Assembly (NCBI GenBank): GCA_002307905.1
Contig: DBUL01000117.1
Location: 274-10,636, forward strand
Reading direction: 5' to 3'
DNA from: Rhizobiaceae bacterium UBA1291
Lineage (GTDB): Bacteria; Pseudomonadota; Alphaproteobacteria; Rhizobiales; Rhizobiaceae
DNA length: 10,363 bases
Below the pieces are notes generated by a model. The model ran no database searches. It was given only the letters and a program-made list of their open reading frames with translations, and was not told the origin of the DNA. Positions 1 to 6,825 of the stretch are shown here, in pieces. Positions within the stretch are counted from its first letter, which is position 1, and each line of letters opens with the position of its first letter. The position numbers and the translations under genes are program-made.

Positions 1-669
1 GGTGAAGATCAGCGGCCAGAGAAAATCGTTCCAGATCCAGGTGAACTGGAGCGTCGCGAGCACAGCAAGGGCCGGCAGGCTGAGCGGCAGCACGACCTTT
101 GTCAGCACCTGCCATTCATTGGCGCCTTCAAGGATGGCCGCCTCCCTGAGGGCGGTCGGAACCGTCGCGAAGAAATTGCGCATCAGCAGCGTGCAGATGG
201 GAATACCGAGCGCCGTGTGGACGATGAACACCGGCCAGAGCGTGTCGATCAGACCGAGGCCGTTGAACAGCCGGAACAGCGGCACCAGGATCACCTGCGG
301 CGGGAAGAACATGCCCGCGATCACCGCCAGGAACAGGGCGTTCGATCCCCGGAACGGCAACTTGGCGAAGACATAGCCGGCCAGCACACCCAGCGCGGTG
401 GAGGCAATCGTGCCCGGAACCGTGACGATCAGGGTGTTGAGGAAATAGCGGTGGACCGCCGGATTGCCGAGCACCTCGACGAAGTTGCCCATGAACAGCG
501 CCTGCGGCATTGACCAGAGCCGACCGAGGGCGATTTCGCGCGTGGTCTTCACCGAGGACAGCAGCACGCCAACCGTCGGCAGCAGGAACATCACCGCGAG
601 AACGACCAGGATGACGAAGATCGCCACAGGCCAGGGATTGAACCGCCTTTCGGCGACCGGACTAGCCAT
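1..669 (-). CDS. Sugar ABC transporter permease, second subunit (MalG-like, partial: 3' end outside window)
   Basis: One of two inner-membrane channel subunits of a CUT1-type sugar importer. I translated it from the minus strand: the ATG at 669 opens a frame that stays open for 223 codons to the window edge. It starts MASPVAERRF, has a hydrophobic first membrane segment at about residues 15-38 and further hydrophobic segments at about 75-100, 112-135 and 145-163. It carries the EAA loop that docks with the ATPase, from E176-A-A through E181-G182 to the LP at 194-195 (motif core EAAILEGANEW). Full-length relatives are about 270-290 residues, so roughly the last 50-60 are missing. The start overlaps the stop of the upstream permease by 8 bases (ATGGCTAG), which indicates translational coupling. 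Family and role are secure; the transported sugar cannot be read from the sequence. Confidence 0.93.
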   Translation of the reverse strand, partial: MASPVAERRFNPWPVAIFVILVVLAVMFLLPTVGVLLSSVKTTREIALGRLWSMPQALFMGNFVEVLGNPAVHRYFLNTLIVTVPGTIASTALGVLAGYVFAKLPFRGSNALFLAVIAGMFFPPQVILVPLFRLFNGLGLIDTLWPVFIVHTALGIPICTLLMRNFFATVPTALREAAILEGANEWQVLTKVVLPLSLPALAVLATLQFTWIWNDFLWPLIFT

Positions 670-1543
670 AGATCTTGTCCACCTTCTTGAGCTGCCGGAA
701 ATAGAGGCCGATGATCGTGACCGCGATCAGGAACAGCACGACGGAAATCGCGCTGCCATATCCCATCAGGTATTTCCGGAAAGACTCGTTGTACATGTGC
801 ATGGCGAGCGTGTCGGAGCTGTTGAACGGCCCACCGCCGGTCATGATGTAGAGAATATCGAAGCCTTTCAGCGAGTTGATCACCGACAACGCGACGACGA
901 CAACGGTCGAGGGCGTCAGAAGCGGCAACACGACGAAGAGCGTGCGCTGCCATGCGCTGGCACCCTCGATCTCGCAGACCTCGAGCAGGTCCTCCGATAT
1001 GGCCGTAAGCCCGGCCAGATAGATGACCATCGACAGGCCGGTTTGCTGCCACGACCAGGCGACGATGACGGACAGGAGCGCGGTATCGGGCTTGGCAAGC
1101 CAGGCATAGCGCATCTTCTCCCCGGAGGCCGACGAAATGAGCGTGTTGAGCAGACCCCAGTCGGGCTGGTAGATCCAGATCCAGATCTGGCCGACAATGA
1201 CGGCGGAGAGACAGATCGGCAGGTAGAAGATCGTCTTGAAGATGCGGGTTCCCGGCACCCTGCTGTCCAGCAGCAGGGCGAGCAGGAGGCCAAGCACCGT
1301 CGGCACGAGGATCGCCGCCACCATCCAGATGGTCGTGTTGATCGCCGCGTTGAGAAAAAGCGAGTCGGTGAATATCTTGGCAAAATTCGAGAAGCCGACG
1401 AAATCATAGTCGCTGTTGAAGCCGTTCCAGTTGGTGAAACTGTAGTAGAACGAACTGAGCAGCGGCCAGATCACAAAAATGGCGAACACGCCGAGCGGCA
1501 GCGCCAGAAGCGCGACACGCCAGAAACGGTTATGCCGCTCCAT
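662..1543 (-). CDS. Sugar ABC transporter permease, first subunit (MalF/UgpA-like)
   Basis: Integral inner-membrane subunit of a CUT1 carbohydrate ABC importer, expected to pair with the permease encoded immediately downstream. The 293 residues match the usual length of the shorter MalF-type permeases. Hydrophobic segments are visible at about residues 10-35, 70-93, 105-125, 153-180, 200-223 and 263-284. The cytoplasmic ATPase-docking loop lies at about 187-213, in the variant form LLEVCEIEGASAW followed by VVLP, with the conserved glycine at 194. The ATG at 1543 is supported by purine-rich ribosome-binding sequence just upstream (AAAGG around 1553-1557 and AAAGGG closer in, read on the minus strand). 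A hairpin separates it from the binding-protein gene 57 bp upstream, and it overlaps the next permease by 8 bases. The family assignment is firm; the substrate is unknown. Confidence 0.95.
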   Translation of the reverse strand: MERHNRFWRVALLALPLGVFAIFVIWPLLSSFYYSFTNWNGFNSDYDFVGFSNFAKIFTDSLFLNAAINTTIWMVAAILVPTVLGLLLALLLDSRVPGTRIFKTIFYLPICLSAVIVGQIWIWIYQPDWGLLNTLISSASGEKMRYAWLAKPDTALLSVIVAWSWQQTGLSMVIYLAGLTAISEDLLEVCEIEGASAWQRTLFVVLPLLTPSTVVVVALSVINSLKGFDILYIMTGGGPFNSSDTLAMHMYNESFRKYLMGYGSAISVVLFLIAVTIIGLYFRQLKKVDKIYG

Positions 1544-1565
1544 GCCCTTTGATCCTTTCCGATGC

Positions 1566-1591
1566 GGCCGCGACCCTTACAGGTCGCGGCC
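1566..1591 (-). other. Intercistronic hairpin between binding-protein and permease genes
   Basis: Perfect inverted repeat: a 10-bp arm at 1566-1575 (GGCCGCGACC) pairs with 1582-1591 (GGTCGCGGCC) around a 6-base loop. It begins 10 bases after the binding-protein stop codon and lies upstream of the permease ribosome-binding site. No run of T follows on the minus strand, so it is not a classic intrinsic terminator. By analogy with the malE-malF type of spacer, the inferred role is to protect the 3' end of the binding-protein message or partly attenuate read-through. Either would give more binding protein than permease. Confidence 0.7.
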
Positions 1592-1600
1592 TGCCTTCGG

Positions 1601-2872
1601 TTACTGCTTGAACGCGACCTTCGCGTCGGCGGCCATGTTCTTCAGGATTTCTTCCATCTTGGACGGGTCGTCAATGAAGCGCGTGAACATCGACAGGCCG
1701 ACCTCGGCGACCGGCGGCGGCGTGGCAAGGTCATAGTTGAAGGCGAAGACGGGCGCTTCTGATACGGTCTGGGCCGCGTGCTGCATGACGCTGTTATAGA
1801 TCTTCGGATCGAGATTCACGTTGGCCGAAAGCGCGCCTTGAGCCTCGGCCCACTTTGCCTGGACTTCCGGGTTCGACATCATGAAGGCCAGGAACTTTTC
1901 CGCTCCTTCCGGATTTGCGGCATTGGCCGAGATCACCAGCCCATCGACCGGGCCGACGGCGGCATTGGCCACGCCCTCCTTGACGTTCGGGAACGGGAAG
2001 AAGTCGTAATCCGTGCCCGGCACGAGGCCGATACCGTTCCAGTAGCCGGTGATCCAGGTTCCCATCAGAGTCATCGCAGCATCGCCGCGCGCAACCTTGT
2101 CGGCAGCGTCGGTCCAGTCGTCCGCATTGGCGTTCTCGACGAACAGTCCCTCATCCAGGAGGCTCTTCCAGAGGCCCATGGCCGTCGCGACTTCCGGATC
2201 GTCATAGGAGGCCTCGCCCGACATCAGGCGCGCGCGATAGTCCGGGCCGGCGGTGCGCAGCAGGAGATAGTCGAACCAGAACTGGGCGGGCCAGCGGTTT
2301 TTCGAGCCGAGCGCGATCGGCGCCACGCCCTTTGCCTTCAACGTCTTGCACATGGCGATGAAATCGTCCCAGGTCGCCGGCATCGCCGTGATGCCCGCAT
2401 CGGCCAGAACCTTCTTGTTAAAGAAGACGCCCGCGTAGTGATAGTTGAAGGGGACCAGGAAGCGCTTGCCGTCATAAAGGGTGGAGCTTTCGGCGATCGG
2501 CTTGGAAACGACCGAATCGAGCTTTTCGGCAGCCCACATGTCGTCGATCGGACGCAGGCTCTTCGAGTCGACAATGAACTGTACGCGAGCGCCCGCCCAA
2601 TAGCTGAACACGTCCGGCAGGCTGCGGCCGGCGGCCCGCACCAGGATATCGGTCTTGAAATCCTCATGCCCGACCGGGCTTTCCTTCATCTTGATCCCGC
2701 TCGCCTTCTCGAAGGCCGCGACCTGATCGTTGAAGGCCTTCAGACCGAGTTCGCCAGTGAAATAGTGGCTGATCGTCACCTCGCCGGACTGGGCGAAGGC
2801 GTGCGGCACGAGGCTCGCGGAAGATGTCATGAGCGCTGCGGCCATAAGCGCGCGCCGTGAAATCGAAAACAT
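1601..2872 (-). CDS. Periplasmic sugar-binding protein of an ABC transporter (CUT1 type)
   Basis: Extracytoplasmic solute-binding protein that captures the sugar and delivers it to the two downstream permeases. At 423 residues it is of normal length for the MalE/UgpB-like family. Residues 1-27 form a signal peptide: positively charged SRR at 5-7, a hydrophobic core, and an AFA cleavage site before Q28. No lipobox cysteine is present, so the mature protein should be free in the periplasm. The twin arginine (RRALM) is loosely Tat-like but the motif is incomplete. Family hallmarks include a first strand of the type EVTISHYFTGE, the LPDVFSYWAG segment, an FNYHYAGVFFNKKVL segment followed by PATWDDF, and a GDAAMTLMGTW segment typical of these proteins. 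The ATG at 2872 has a strong GGGAGG ribosome-binding site 5 bases upstream. It is the first gene of the transport operon and diverges from the regulator. The ligand is not predictable from the sequence. Confidence 0.95.
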   Translation of the reverse strand: MFSISRRALMAAALMTSSASLVPHAFAQSGEVTISHYFTGELGLKAFNDQVAAFEKASGIKMKESPVGHEDFKTDILVRAAGRSLPDVFSYWAGARVQFIVDSKSLRPIDDMWAAEKLDSVVSKPIAESSTLYDGKRFLVPFNYHYAGVFFNKKVLADAGITAMPATWDDFIAMCKTLKAKGVAPIALGSKNRWPAQFWFDYLLLRTAGPDYRARLMSGEASYDDPEVATAMGLWKSLLDEGLFVENANADDWTDAADKVARGDAAMTLMGTWITGYWNGIGLVPGTDYDFFPFPNVKEGVANAAVGPVDGLVISANAANPEGAEKFLAFMMSNPEVQAKWAEAQGALSANVNLDPKIYNSVMQHAAQTVSEAPVFAFNYDLATPPPVAEVGLSMFTRFIDDPSKMEEILKNMAADAKVAFKQ

Positions 2873-2877
2873 CAGTT

Positions 2878-2883
2878 CCTCCC
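2878..2883 (-). promoter_or_regulatory. Strong ribosome-binding site of the binding-protein gene
   Basis: Minus-strand GGGAGG lies 5 bases before the ATG at 2872. It fixes the start codon and fits high expression of a binding protein. An in-frame start further upstream would lack such a site. Confidence 0.8.
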
Positions 2884-2895
2884 ATGAAGTTTGCG

Positions 2896-2907
2896 TATGT
2901 TTAACTT
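2896..2907 (+). promoter_or_regulatory. Candidate operator copy near the binding-protein start
   Basis: TATGTTTAACTT, whose first 10 bases exactly repeat those at 3042-3051 next to the regulator gene. It lies 24 bases upstream of the binding-protein ATG, between the ribosome-binding site and the possible -10 element, where a bound protein would block transcription. The right half-site is imperfect. That it is an operator is inferred from the repetition and position. Confidence 0.45.
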
Positions 2908-2910
2908 TGC

Positions 2911-2939
2911 ATTATCGCACCATCAACTTCTCGCAAGAA
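2911..2939 (-). promoter_or_regulatory. Possible promoter of the transporter operon
   Basis: On the minus strand a good -10 hexamer, GATAAT (2916 to 2911), is preceded at 16-17 bases by a weak TCTTGC/TTCTTG -35. The -10 is close to consensus but the -35 is poor, so this is tentative. A start point a few bases beyond 2911 would fall in the candidate operator at 2896-2907. Confidence 0.3.
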
Positions 2940-2966
2940 TATCGCTGGTGTCAACAAAAAAGTATT

Positions 2967-2984
2967 GCATTTCGGAACGAATGC
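2967..2984. promoter_or_regulatory. Palindromic element in the middle of the divergent region
   Basis: GCATTTCGGAACGAATGC contains two nested inverted repeats: outer arms GCATT and AATGC, and inner arms TTCG and CGAA around GAA. Their centres differ by half a base, so the palindrome is imperfect. TTCG...CGAA-type inverted repeats occur in operators of some IclR-family regulators. It could therefore be a second IclR site or a site for another regulator. Assignment is inference from symmetry and location only. Confidence 0.4.
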
Positions 2985-3029
2985 GGTGAAGTTCGAGTAT
3001 ATCAGGTCAATATCGCTATTTTATTGCCA

Positions 3030-3054
3030 TATGTTGTACATTATGTTTAACATA
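3030..3054. promoter_or_regulatory. Tandem candidate operators upstream of the regulator gene
   Basis: Two 12-base repeats stand head to tail: TATGTTGTACAT at 3030-3041 and TATGTTTAACAT at 3042-3053. The second extends to a perfect odd-centred palindrome, TATGTTTAACATA, at 3042-3054. The first contains the near-symmetric ATGT-TGT-ACAT. The whole block is also framed by a 7-bp inverted repeat, ATATGTT (3029-3035) and AACATAT (3049-3055). IclR-family proteins bind as dimers or tetramers to short palindromes, so tandem sites just upstream of the regulator's own gene suggest autoregulation. The family fit is established knowledge; the binding itself is inferred. Confidence 0.55.
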
Positions 3055-3091
3055 TACCAACTATCGCAAATAGCCTGAATGGAGTTCAACA

Positions 3092-3835
3092 ATGCGCCTG
3101 CTGCAATCCCTGTCACGTGGCCTCGAAGCCCTCGACTATATCGCCTCCCGGAGCGAGCCCGCCCGGTTGACCGATATCGCCGAGGCGCTTGGCGTGGACA
3201 AGTCGAACGCGTCGCACCTGTTGAAGACGCTGGTTGCCTGCGGTTACGCGGTTCAGGATGCCGGTCGCCGTTACCAGCCGACCGAGAAGATCGCGCGTCC
3301 GGCCAGAAGCGAGCACTCGCTGGCCGACATCATCGCGGTCAGAGAAGCTTGGCGCCCCGCGCTCGAGATGCTGGTTACCCAGACGGGCGAGTGCGCGCAC
3401 ATGGCCGTGCTGGTCCGCGACCGTGTATGGTATATCGACAAGGTCGACTCGCCCCTGCCGCTCAAGGTGGACCATCCGATCGGCGCCCTGTCTCCGCTGC
3501 ATTGCACGGCACTCGGCAAGGCTTTCCTGGCCTTCGGCGGCGCGGCGCTGGAAGGCCCCCTCACCTCCTATACGCCCAAGACACTGACCACCCGCCCGTC
3601 GCTCGATGACGAGATCACCCTCACGCGGGCGCGCGGCTATGCCGTTGACGACGAGGAATTCGCCCAGGGCATCCGCTGTGTCGCACGCCCGATCTACGAT
3701 GCCGACGGCCGGATGATCGCCGCCATCGGCGTTTCCGGGCCGAGCGTCCGGGTGGACGATGCCCGGCTGGCAGAGCTTGGCCGCATCATCACTTCCGTTT
3801 CCATTGTTCAGCCAGAGAAGGACCCCATTGAATGA
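3092..3835 (+). CDS. IclR-family transcriptional regulator
   Basis: DNA-binding regulator expected to control both the operon it heads and the divergent transporter. Its 247 residues are normal for the family. The N-terminal winged helix-turn-helix spans about residues 1-65, with LTDIAEALGVDKSNASHLL at 26-44 as the recognition region. The C-terminal effector-binding domain spans about 80-240 and contains the PLHCTALGKAFLAF segment at 135-148 and the family signature region at 182-203 (GYAVDDEEF followed by QGIRCVARPIYD). The ATG at 3092 has GGAG 7 bases upstream and gives a complete N-terminus. Its last codons overlap the next gene by 4 bases (ATGA). The effector is unknown but is probably the imported compound or a pathway intermediate. 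Whether it represses or activates cannot be read from the sequence. Confidence 0.95.
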   Translation: MRLLQSLSRGLEALDYIASRSEPARLTDIAEALGVDKSNASHLLKTLVACGYAVQDAGRRYQPTEKIARPARSEHSLADIIAVREAWRPALEMLVTQTGECAHMAVLVRDRVWYIDKVDSPLPLKVDHPIGALSPLHCTALGKAFLAFGGAALEGPLTSYTPKTLTTRPSLDDEITLTRARGYAVDDEEFAQGIRCVARPIYDADGRMIAAIGVSGPSVRVDDARLAELGRIITSVSIVQPEKDPIE

Positions 3836-4920
3836 CAAAGGGACCGATTAGAGTAGCGATTATCGGCACGGGTCGCATTTCCGACCTCCATGCGATCGAA
3901 TATCTGCAAAATCCGTCGAGCCGGATCGTCGCCCTTTGCGATCGCGATCCGGACCTTGCCGCCGGCAAGGCAAAGGACTGGGGCCTCTCGGATGTCGCGA
4001 TCGAAACCGATCTGGATGCTCTTCTGTCACGCACCGATGTCGACCTCGTCGAAATCCTTTTGCCGCATCATCTCCATCTCTCCGCAGCCCTCAAGGCCAT
4101 CAATGCCGGCAAGATCGTTTCCCTGCAAAAGCCGATGTGCGTCTCGCTGGAGGAAGCCGACCGACTGGTCGCCGCGGCGGAAGCCTATGACCGCCCCTTC
4201 AAGGTCTTCGAGAACTTCATTTTCTATCCGCCGGTCCTGAAGGCCAAGGCGCTGATCGACGAAGGTGCGATCGGCACGCCGCTGTCCATCCGCATCAAGT
4301 CCAATCCGGCGCGCAGCGCGACCGCCTGGGACGTTCCGCCCGCGGCCAATGCCTGGCGCCAGAAGGCGACGGAAGCCGGAGGCGGCCCGCTGGTCTTCGA
4401 TGATGGCCACCACAAGTTTGCCCTCGCCTGGCATTTCATGGGCGAGCCCGACGAAGTGCACGCCTTCATCGGCGACACCGAGGGTCCGGGCGGCATCCGT
4501 TTCGATGCCCAGTCGCAGATTTCCTTCCGATTCCCGGGCAACCGCATCGGCAACCTCGAAATCGTCTATTCACCGGACATGGAGCTCGCCACCCGGCACT
4601 ACGCCCAGGACGACCGTGTCGAGATCACCGGCACGAAGGGCATCATCTGGATCAACGGCGGCCATGGCAGGCTGGCCAATGCGCCGCCGCTGGTGCTCTA
4701 CCGCGATGGCGCGCTGACCGAATACCGGGACATTCCGACCGGCTGGGAGCAGAGCTTCGTCCTTTCGACCCGCCATTATCTGGAGGCACTGCAGAATGGC
4801 GGCCTGCCGGTTCTCACCGCCCGCCAGGCCCGGCAGATCCTGCGCTTTGCCCTTGCGGCGGAGGAATCAGCGCGGCTCGGCCGCACCGTGGACCTGCGCA
4901 CCGAGGGAGGCTCCCGGTGA
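3832..4920 (+). CDS. Gfo/Idh/MocA-family NAD(P)-dependent oxidoreductase
   Basis: Cytoplasmic dehydrogenase of the family that includes inositol 2-dehydrogenase and glucose-fructose oxidoreductase. It probably oxidises a hydroxyl or lactol of the imported sugar or cyclitol. It has 362 residues, a usual length. The Rossmann dinucleotide site is the GTGRIS loop at 12-17. The substrate-binding lysine sits in LQKPMCVS: K100 and P101 are kept, but the usual acidic residue before K is Q99. The second catalytic element appears as FDDGHHK, with D190, G192 and H194 matching the D-x-G-x-H pattern. The ATG at 3832 overlaps the regulator stop and has GAAGGA 9 bases upstream. Its own stop overlaps the next start by 4 bases (GTGA). 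The family is certain; the substrate is open, with IolG-like activity only one option. Confidence 0.93.
   Translation: MTKGPIRVAIIGTGRISDLHAIEYLQNPSSRIVALCDRDPDLAAGKAKDWGLSDVAIETDLDALLSRTDVDLVEILLPHHLHLSAALKAINAGKIVSLQKPMCVSLEEADRLVAAAEAYDRPFKVFENFIFYPPVLKAKALIDEGAIGTPLSIRIKSNPARSATAWDVPPAANAWRQKATEAGGGPLVFDDGHHKFALAWHFMGEPDEVHAFIGDTEGPGGIRFDAQSQISFRFPGNRIGNLEIVYSPDMELATRHYAQDDRVEITGTKGIIWINGGHGRLANAPPLVLYRDGALTEYRDIPTGWEQSFVLSTRHYLEALQNGGLPVLTARQARQILRFALAAEESARLGRTVDLRTEGGSR
4903..4919 (+). promoter_or_regulatory. Ribosome-binding site selecting a GTG start
   Basis: GAGGGAGG at 4903-4910 lies 6 bases before GTG at 4917 but 12 bases before the in-frame ATG at 4923. The spacing, together with the 4-base GTGA overlap with the upstream stop, favours GTG as the start of the thiamine-diphosphate enzyme. 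The difference is only two residues. Confidence 0.65.
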
Positions 4921-6815
4921 CCATGGCGACCTCCTCTTTCGCCGATCTGCAGACGGCCACCGCCCCTGAACGCGCGCGTTGGATCCGCGAAGCCGGCGGG
5001 CTCGACGCCGCCATCGACGCAGGCCGCCTCGAACAGACCGTCGCATTGCCGCTGGTCGAAGCGCTGGTGCTCGGCCTGATGCGTCAGGGTGTCACAAAAT
5101 ACCTCGCGATCTTCGGGCACGGCAGCACGGCGGTCGCGGATGTGCTGGAAGCCTATGAGGCGGAAGGGCTGGTGCGCTGCTGGCAATTCCGCAACGAAGT
5201 CGAAATGGCGCATGCCGGCACCGCGCTCTCCTGGGTCTATGGCGAGCCCTGCGCCGTGGTCACCTCGATCGGCCCCGGCGCGTTCCAGGCAATGGCGGCA
5301 TCGCTCGCCGCCTCGTCCAACGGCGTCGGCCTCTACCATCTCTACGGCGATGAGACGACCCATGGAGAGGGCTACAACATGCAGCAGGTGCCGAAGCAGG
5401 CACAGGGGATCTTCTCGCAAATCACCTCCCTGATGGGAAGTTCCTATACGCTGCATAGTCCGGGCGCGCTGCGGGATGGACTGCGCAAGGGAGCGGCTTG
5501 CGTGTTCCACCCGTGGCGCCCCGGACCCTTTTTCATGAACATGCCGCTGAACACGCAAGCGGCGCCTGTGACCTTGCGCCTGGACGCCCTGCCCCAGCGA
5601 CCAATCTTCCCGAAGCTCGCACCCGCCGACAACACGGCGATCGAGCGGGCCGCCGCCGTCATTGCCTCGGCCAGCAAGGTGGCTCTCAAGCTTGGCGGCG
5701 GCGCACGCGGAGCATCCGCCGAGATCCGCCGCCTGGCGGAAGCATCCGGGGCCGCGGTCGTGCTCAGCCCCGGCGCCAACGGCGTGATGCCCGCGAACCA
5801 TCCGCAAAACATGCATGTCGGCGGCTCCAAGGGTTCGATCAGCGGCAACTGGGCGATGGAGGAGGCCGAGGTTCTCGTGGTGATCGGCAGCCGCGCCGTC
5901 TGTCAGGCGGACTGCTCCGGCATTGGCTGGCCGAATGTCCGCGAGGTCATCAATATCAATGCCGACCCTATCGACGTCCAACACTACAACCACACGATTG
6001 CACTCACGGGAGACGCGGCAATCGTTGCGACGCGACTGGCCGACGCACTGGGCAGCAATTCCGTGGTCAGCCACAAGGCCTCCTGGCTCCAGGCTGCCCG
6101 CAAGAAGAAGGCCGAATGGGAGGCCTTTCTCGCCGGACGGTTCTCCGCTCCGCGTCTGACCGATCCAGTCTGGCAGTGCGAAGTGCTGACCCAGCCTCAG
6201 GCGATCAAGATCGCCAGTGATTTCTGCCAGCGCCATAACGCGCTGAAATTCTTCGATGCGGGCGACGTTCAGGCGAACGGCTTCCAGATCGTCGACGACA
6301 CCGCGACCGGCGAGACCTTTACCGAGACCGGCGCATCCTACATGGGCTTTGCCGTCTCGGCGCTTCTCTCGGAAGCCCTTGCAAACAAGGGTCGTTACGG
6401 CATCGCCTTCACCGGCGACGGCTCGTTCATGATGAACCCGCAGGTTCTGATCGACGGCGTCGAGCATAGCGCGCACGGGACGATCCTGCTTCTCGACAAC
6501 CGGCGCATGGCCGCCATCAGCCATCTCCAGCTTTCCCAGTACGGGCGTGATTTCCGCACGAGCGACGGGGTGGCGGTGGACTACGTGCAGATGGCGAGCG
6601 CCGTTCAGGGCGTCAGGGCGATCTGGGGCGGCACGGACGAGATTTCGCTGCTAATGGCGCTGGAAGAAGCCCGCCGCCATCCCGGCCTGAGCCTCATTCA
6701 TGTCCCCGTCTATTTCGGCGAAGACCCCAGCGGTGGACTGGGCGCCTATGGACAATGGAACGTCGGCAACTGGTGCGACGACGTTCAACGGCAATATGCC
6801 CGCACCCTGATTTGA
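4917..6815 (+). CDS. Thiamine-diphosphate-dependent enzyme, IolD-like
   Basis: ThDP enzyme of the acetolactate synthase/IolD superfamily, expected to cleave, hydrolyse or decarboxylate a 2-keto or 1,2-diketo intermediate in the cytoplasm. It has 632 residues, closer to IolD (trihydroxycyclohexane-1,2-dione hydrolase) than to acetolactate synthase. The pyrimidine-binding domain is at about 40-215, with FGHGSTAV at 66-73 and the cofactor-activating glutamate in FRNEVEMAHA (E94). The central domain spans about 240-380. The diphosphate-binding domain is at about 440-600, with GDGS at 500-503 and LLDNRRMAAISHLQ at 525-538, echoing the GDGSYLM and DNR...LQ pattern that I recall for IolD. No FAD-type or carboxylate-specific motif settles the substrate. 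Translation is coupled to the dehydrogenase upstream and the aldehyde dehydrogenase starts 10 bases downstream. Superfamily certain, IolD-like likely, exact reaction unknown. Confidence 0.88.
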   Translation: MTMATSSFADLQTATAPERARWIREAGGLDAAIDAGRLEQTVALPLVEALVLGLMRQGVTKYLAIFGHGSTAVADVLEAYEAEGLVRCWQFRNEVEMAHAGTALSWVYGEPCAVVTSIGPGAFQAMAASLAASSNGVGLYHLYGDETTHGEGYNMQQVPKQAQGIFSQITSLMGSSYTLHSPGALRDGLRKGAACVFHPWRPGPFFMNMPLNTQAAPVTLRLDALPQRPIFPKLAPADNTAIERAAAVIASASKVALKLGGGARGASAEIRRLAEASGAAVVLSPGANGVMPANHPQNMHVGGSKGSISGNWAMEEAEVLVVIGSRAVCQADCSGIGWPNVREVININADPIDVQHYNHTIALTGDAAIVATRLADALGSNSVVSHKASWLQAARKKKAEWEAFLAGRFSAPRLTDPVWQCEVLTQPQAIKIASDFCQRHNALKFFDAGDVQANGFQIVDDTATGETFTETGASYMGFAVSALLSEALANKGRYGIAFTGDGSFMMNPQVLIDGVEHSAHGTILLLDNRRMAAISHLQLSQYGRDFRTSDGVAVDYVQMASAVQGVRAIWGGTDEISLLMALEEARRHPGLSLIHVPVYFGEDPSGGLGAYGQWNVGNWCDDVQRQYARTLI

Positions 6816-6825
6816 GGCTGACACC

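Larger units (their letters stand above)
2873..3091. promoter_or_regulatory. Divergent control region between transport and catabolic operons
   Basis: A 219-bp stretch without a gene, clearly more AT-rich than the coding sequence on either side. It separates the minus-strand transporter operon from the plus-strand regulator-led operon and must hold both promoters. It contains three related TATGTT-type motifs, one separate palindrome and a possible minus-strand promoter (see the individual entries). The plus-strand gene has a GGAG ribosome-binding site at 3081-3084, 7 bases before its ATG. No convincing plus-strand -35/-10 pair could be fixed by eye. Confidence 0.8.

Noticed and set aside
464..1552. 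A 362-codon plus-strand open frame across the two permease genes
   Set aside because: Its product is R-, D-, E- and H-rich without a domain and is antisense to permeases that have membrane segments and EAA loops.
1778..2860. A 360-codon plus-strand open frame opposite the binding protein
   Set aside because: Antisense shadow of a gene with a signal peptide, a strong ribosome-binding site and family motifs.
2949..2954. A perfect TTGACA on the minus strand as -35 of the transporter promoter
   Set aside because: No acceptable -10 hexamer lies 16-18 bases downstream (the sequence there reads AGAAGT or GAAGTT); the nearest AT-rich hexamer is only 7 bases away.
4776..6524. A 582-codon minus-strand open frame opposite the ThDP enzyme
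   Set aside because: It lies fully antisense to a gene with clear ThDP motifs, is rich in R, G, H and D as expected for a GC-rich shadow frame, and has no recognisable domain.
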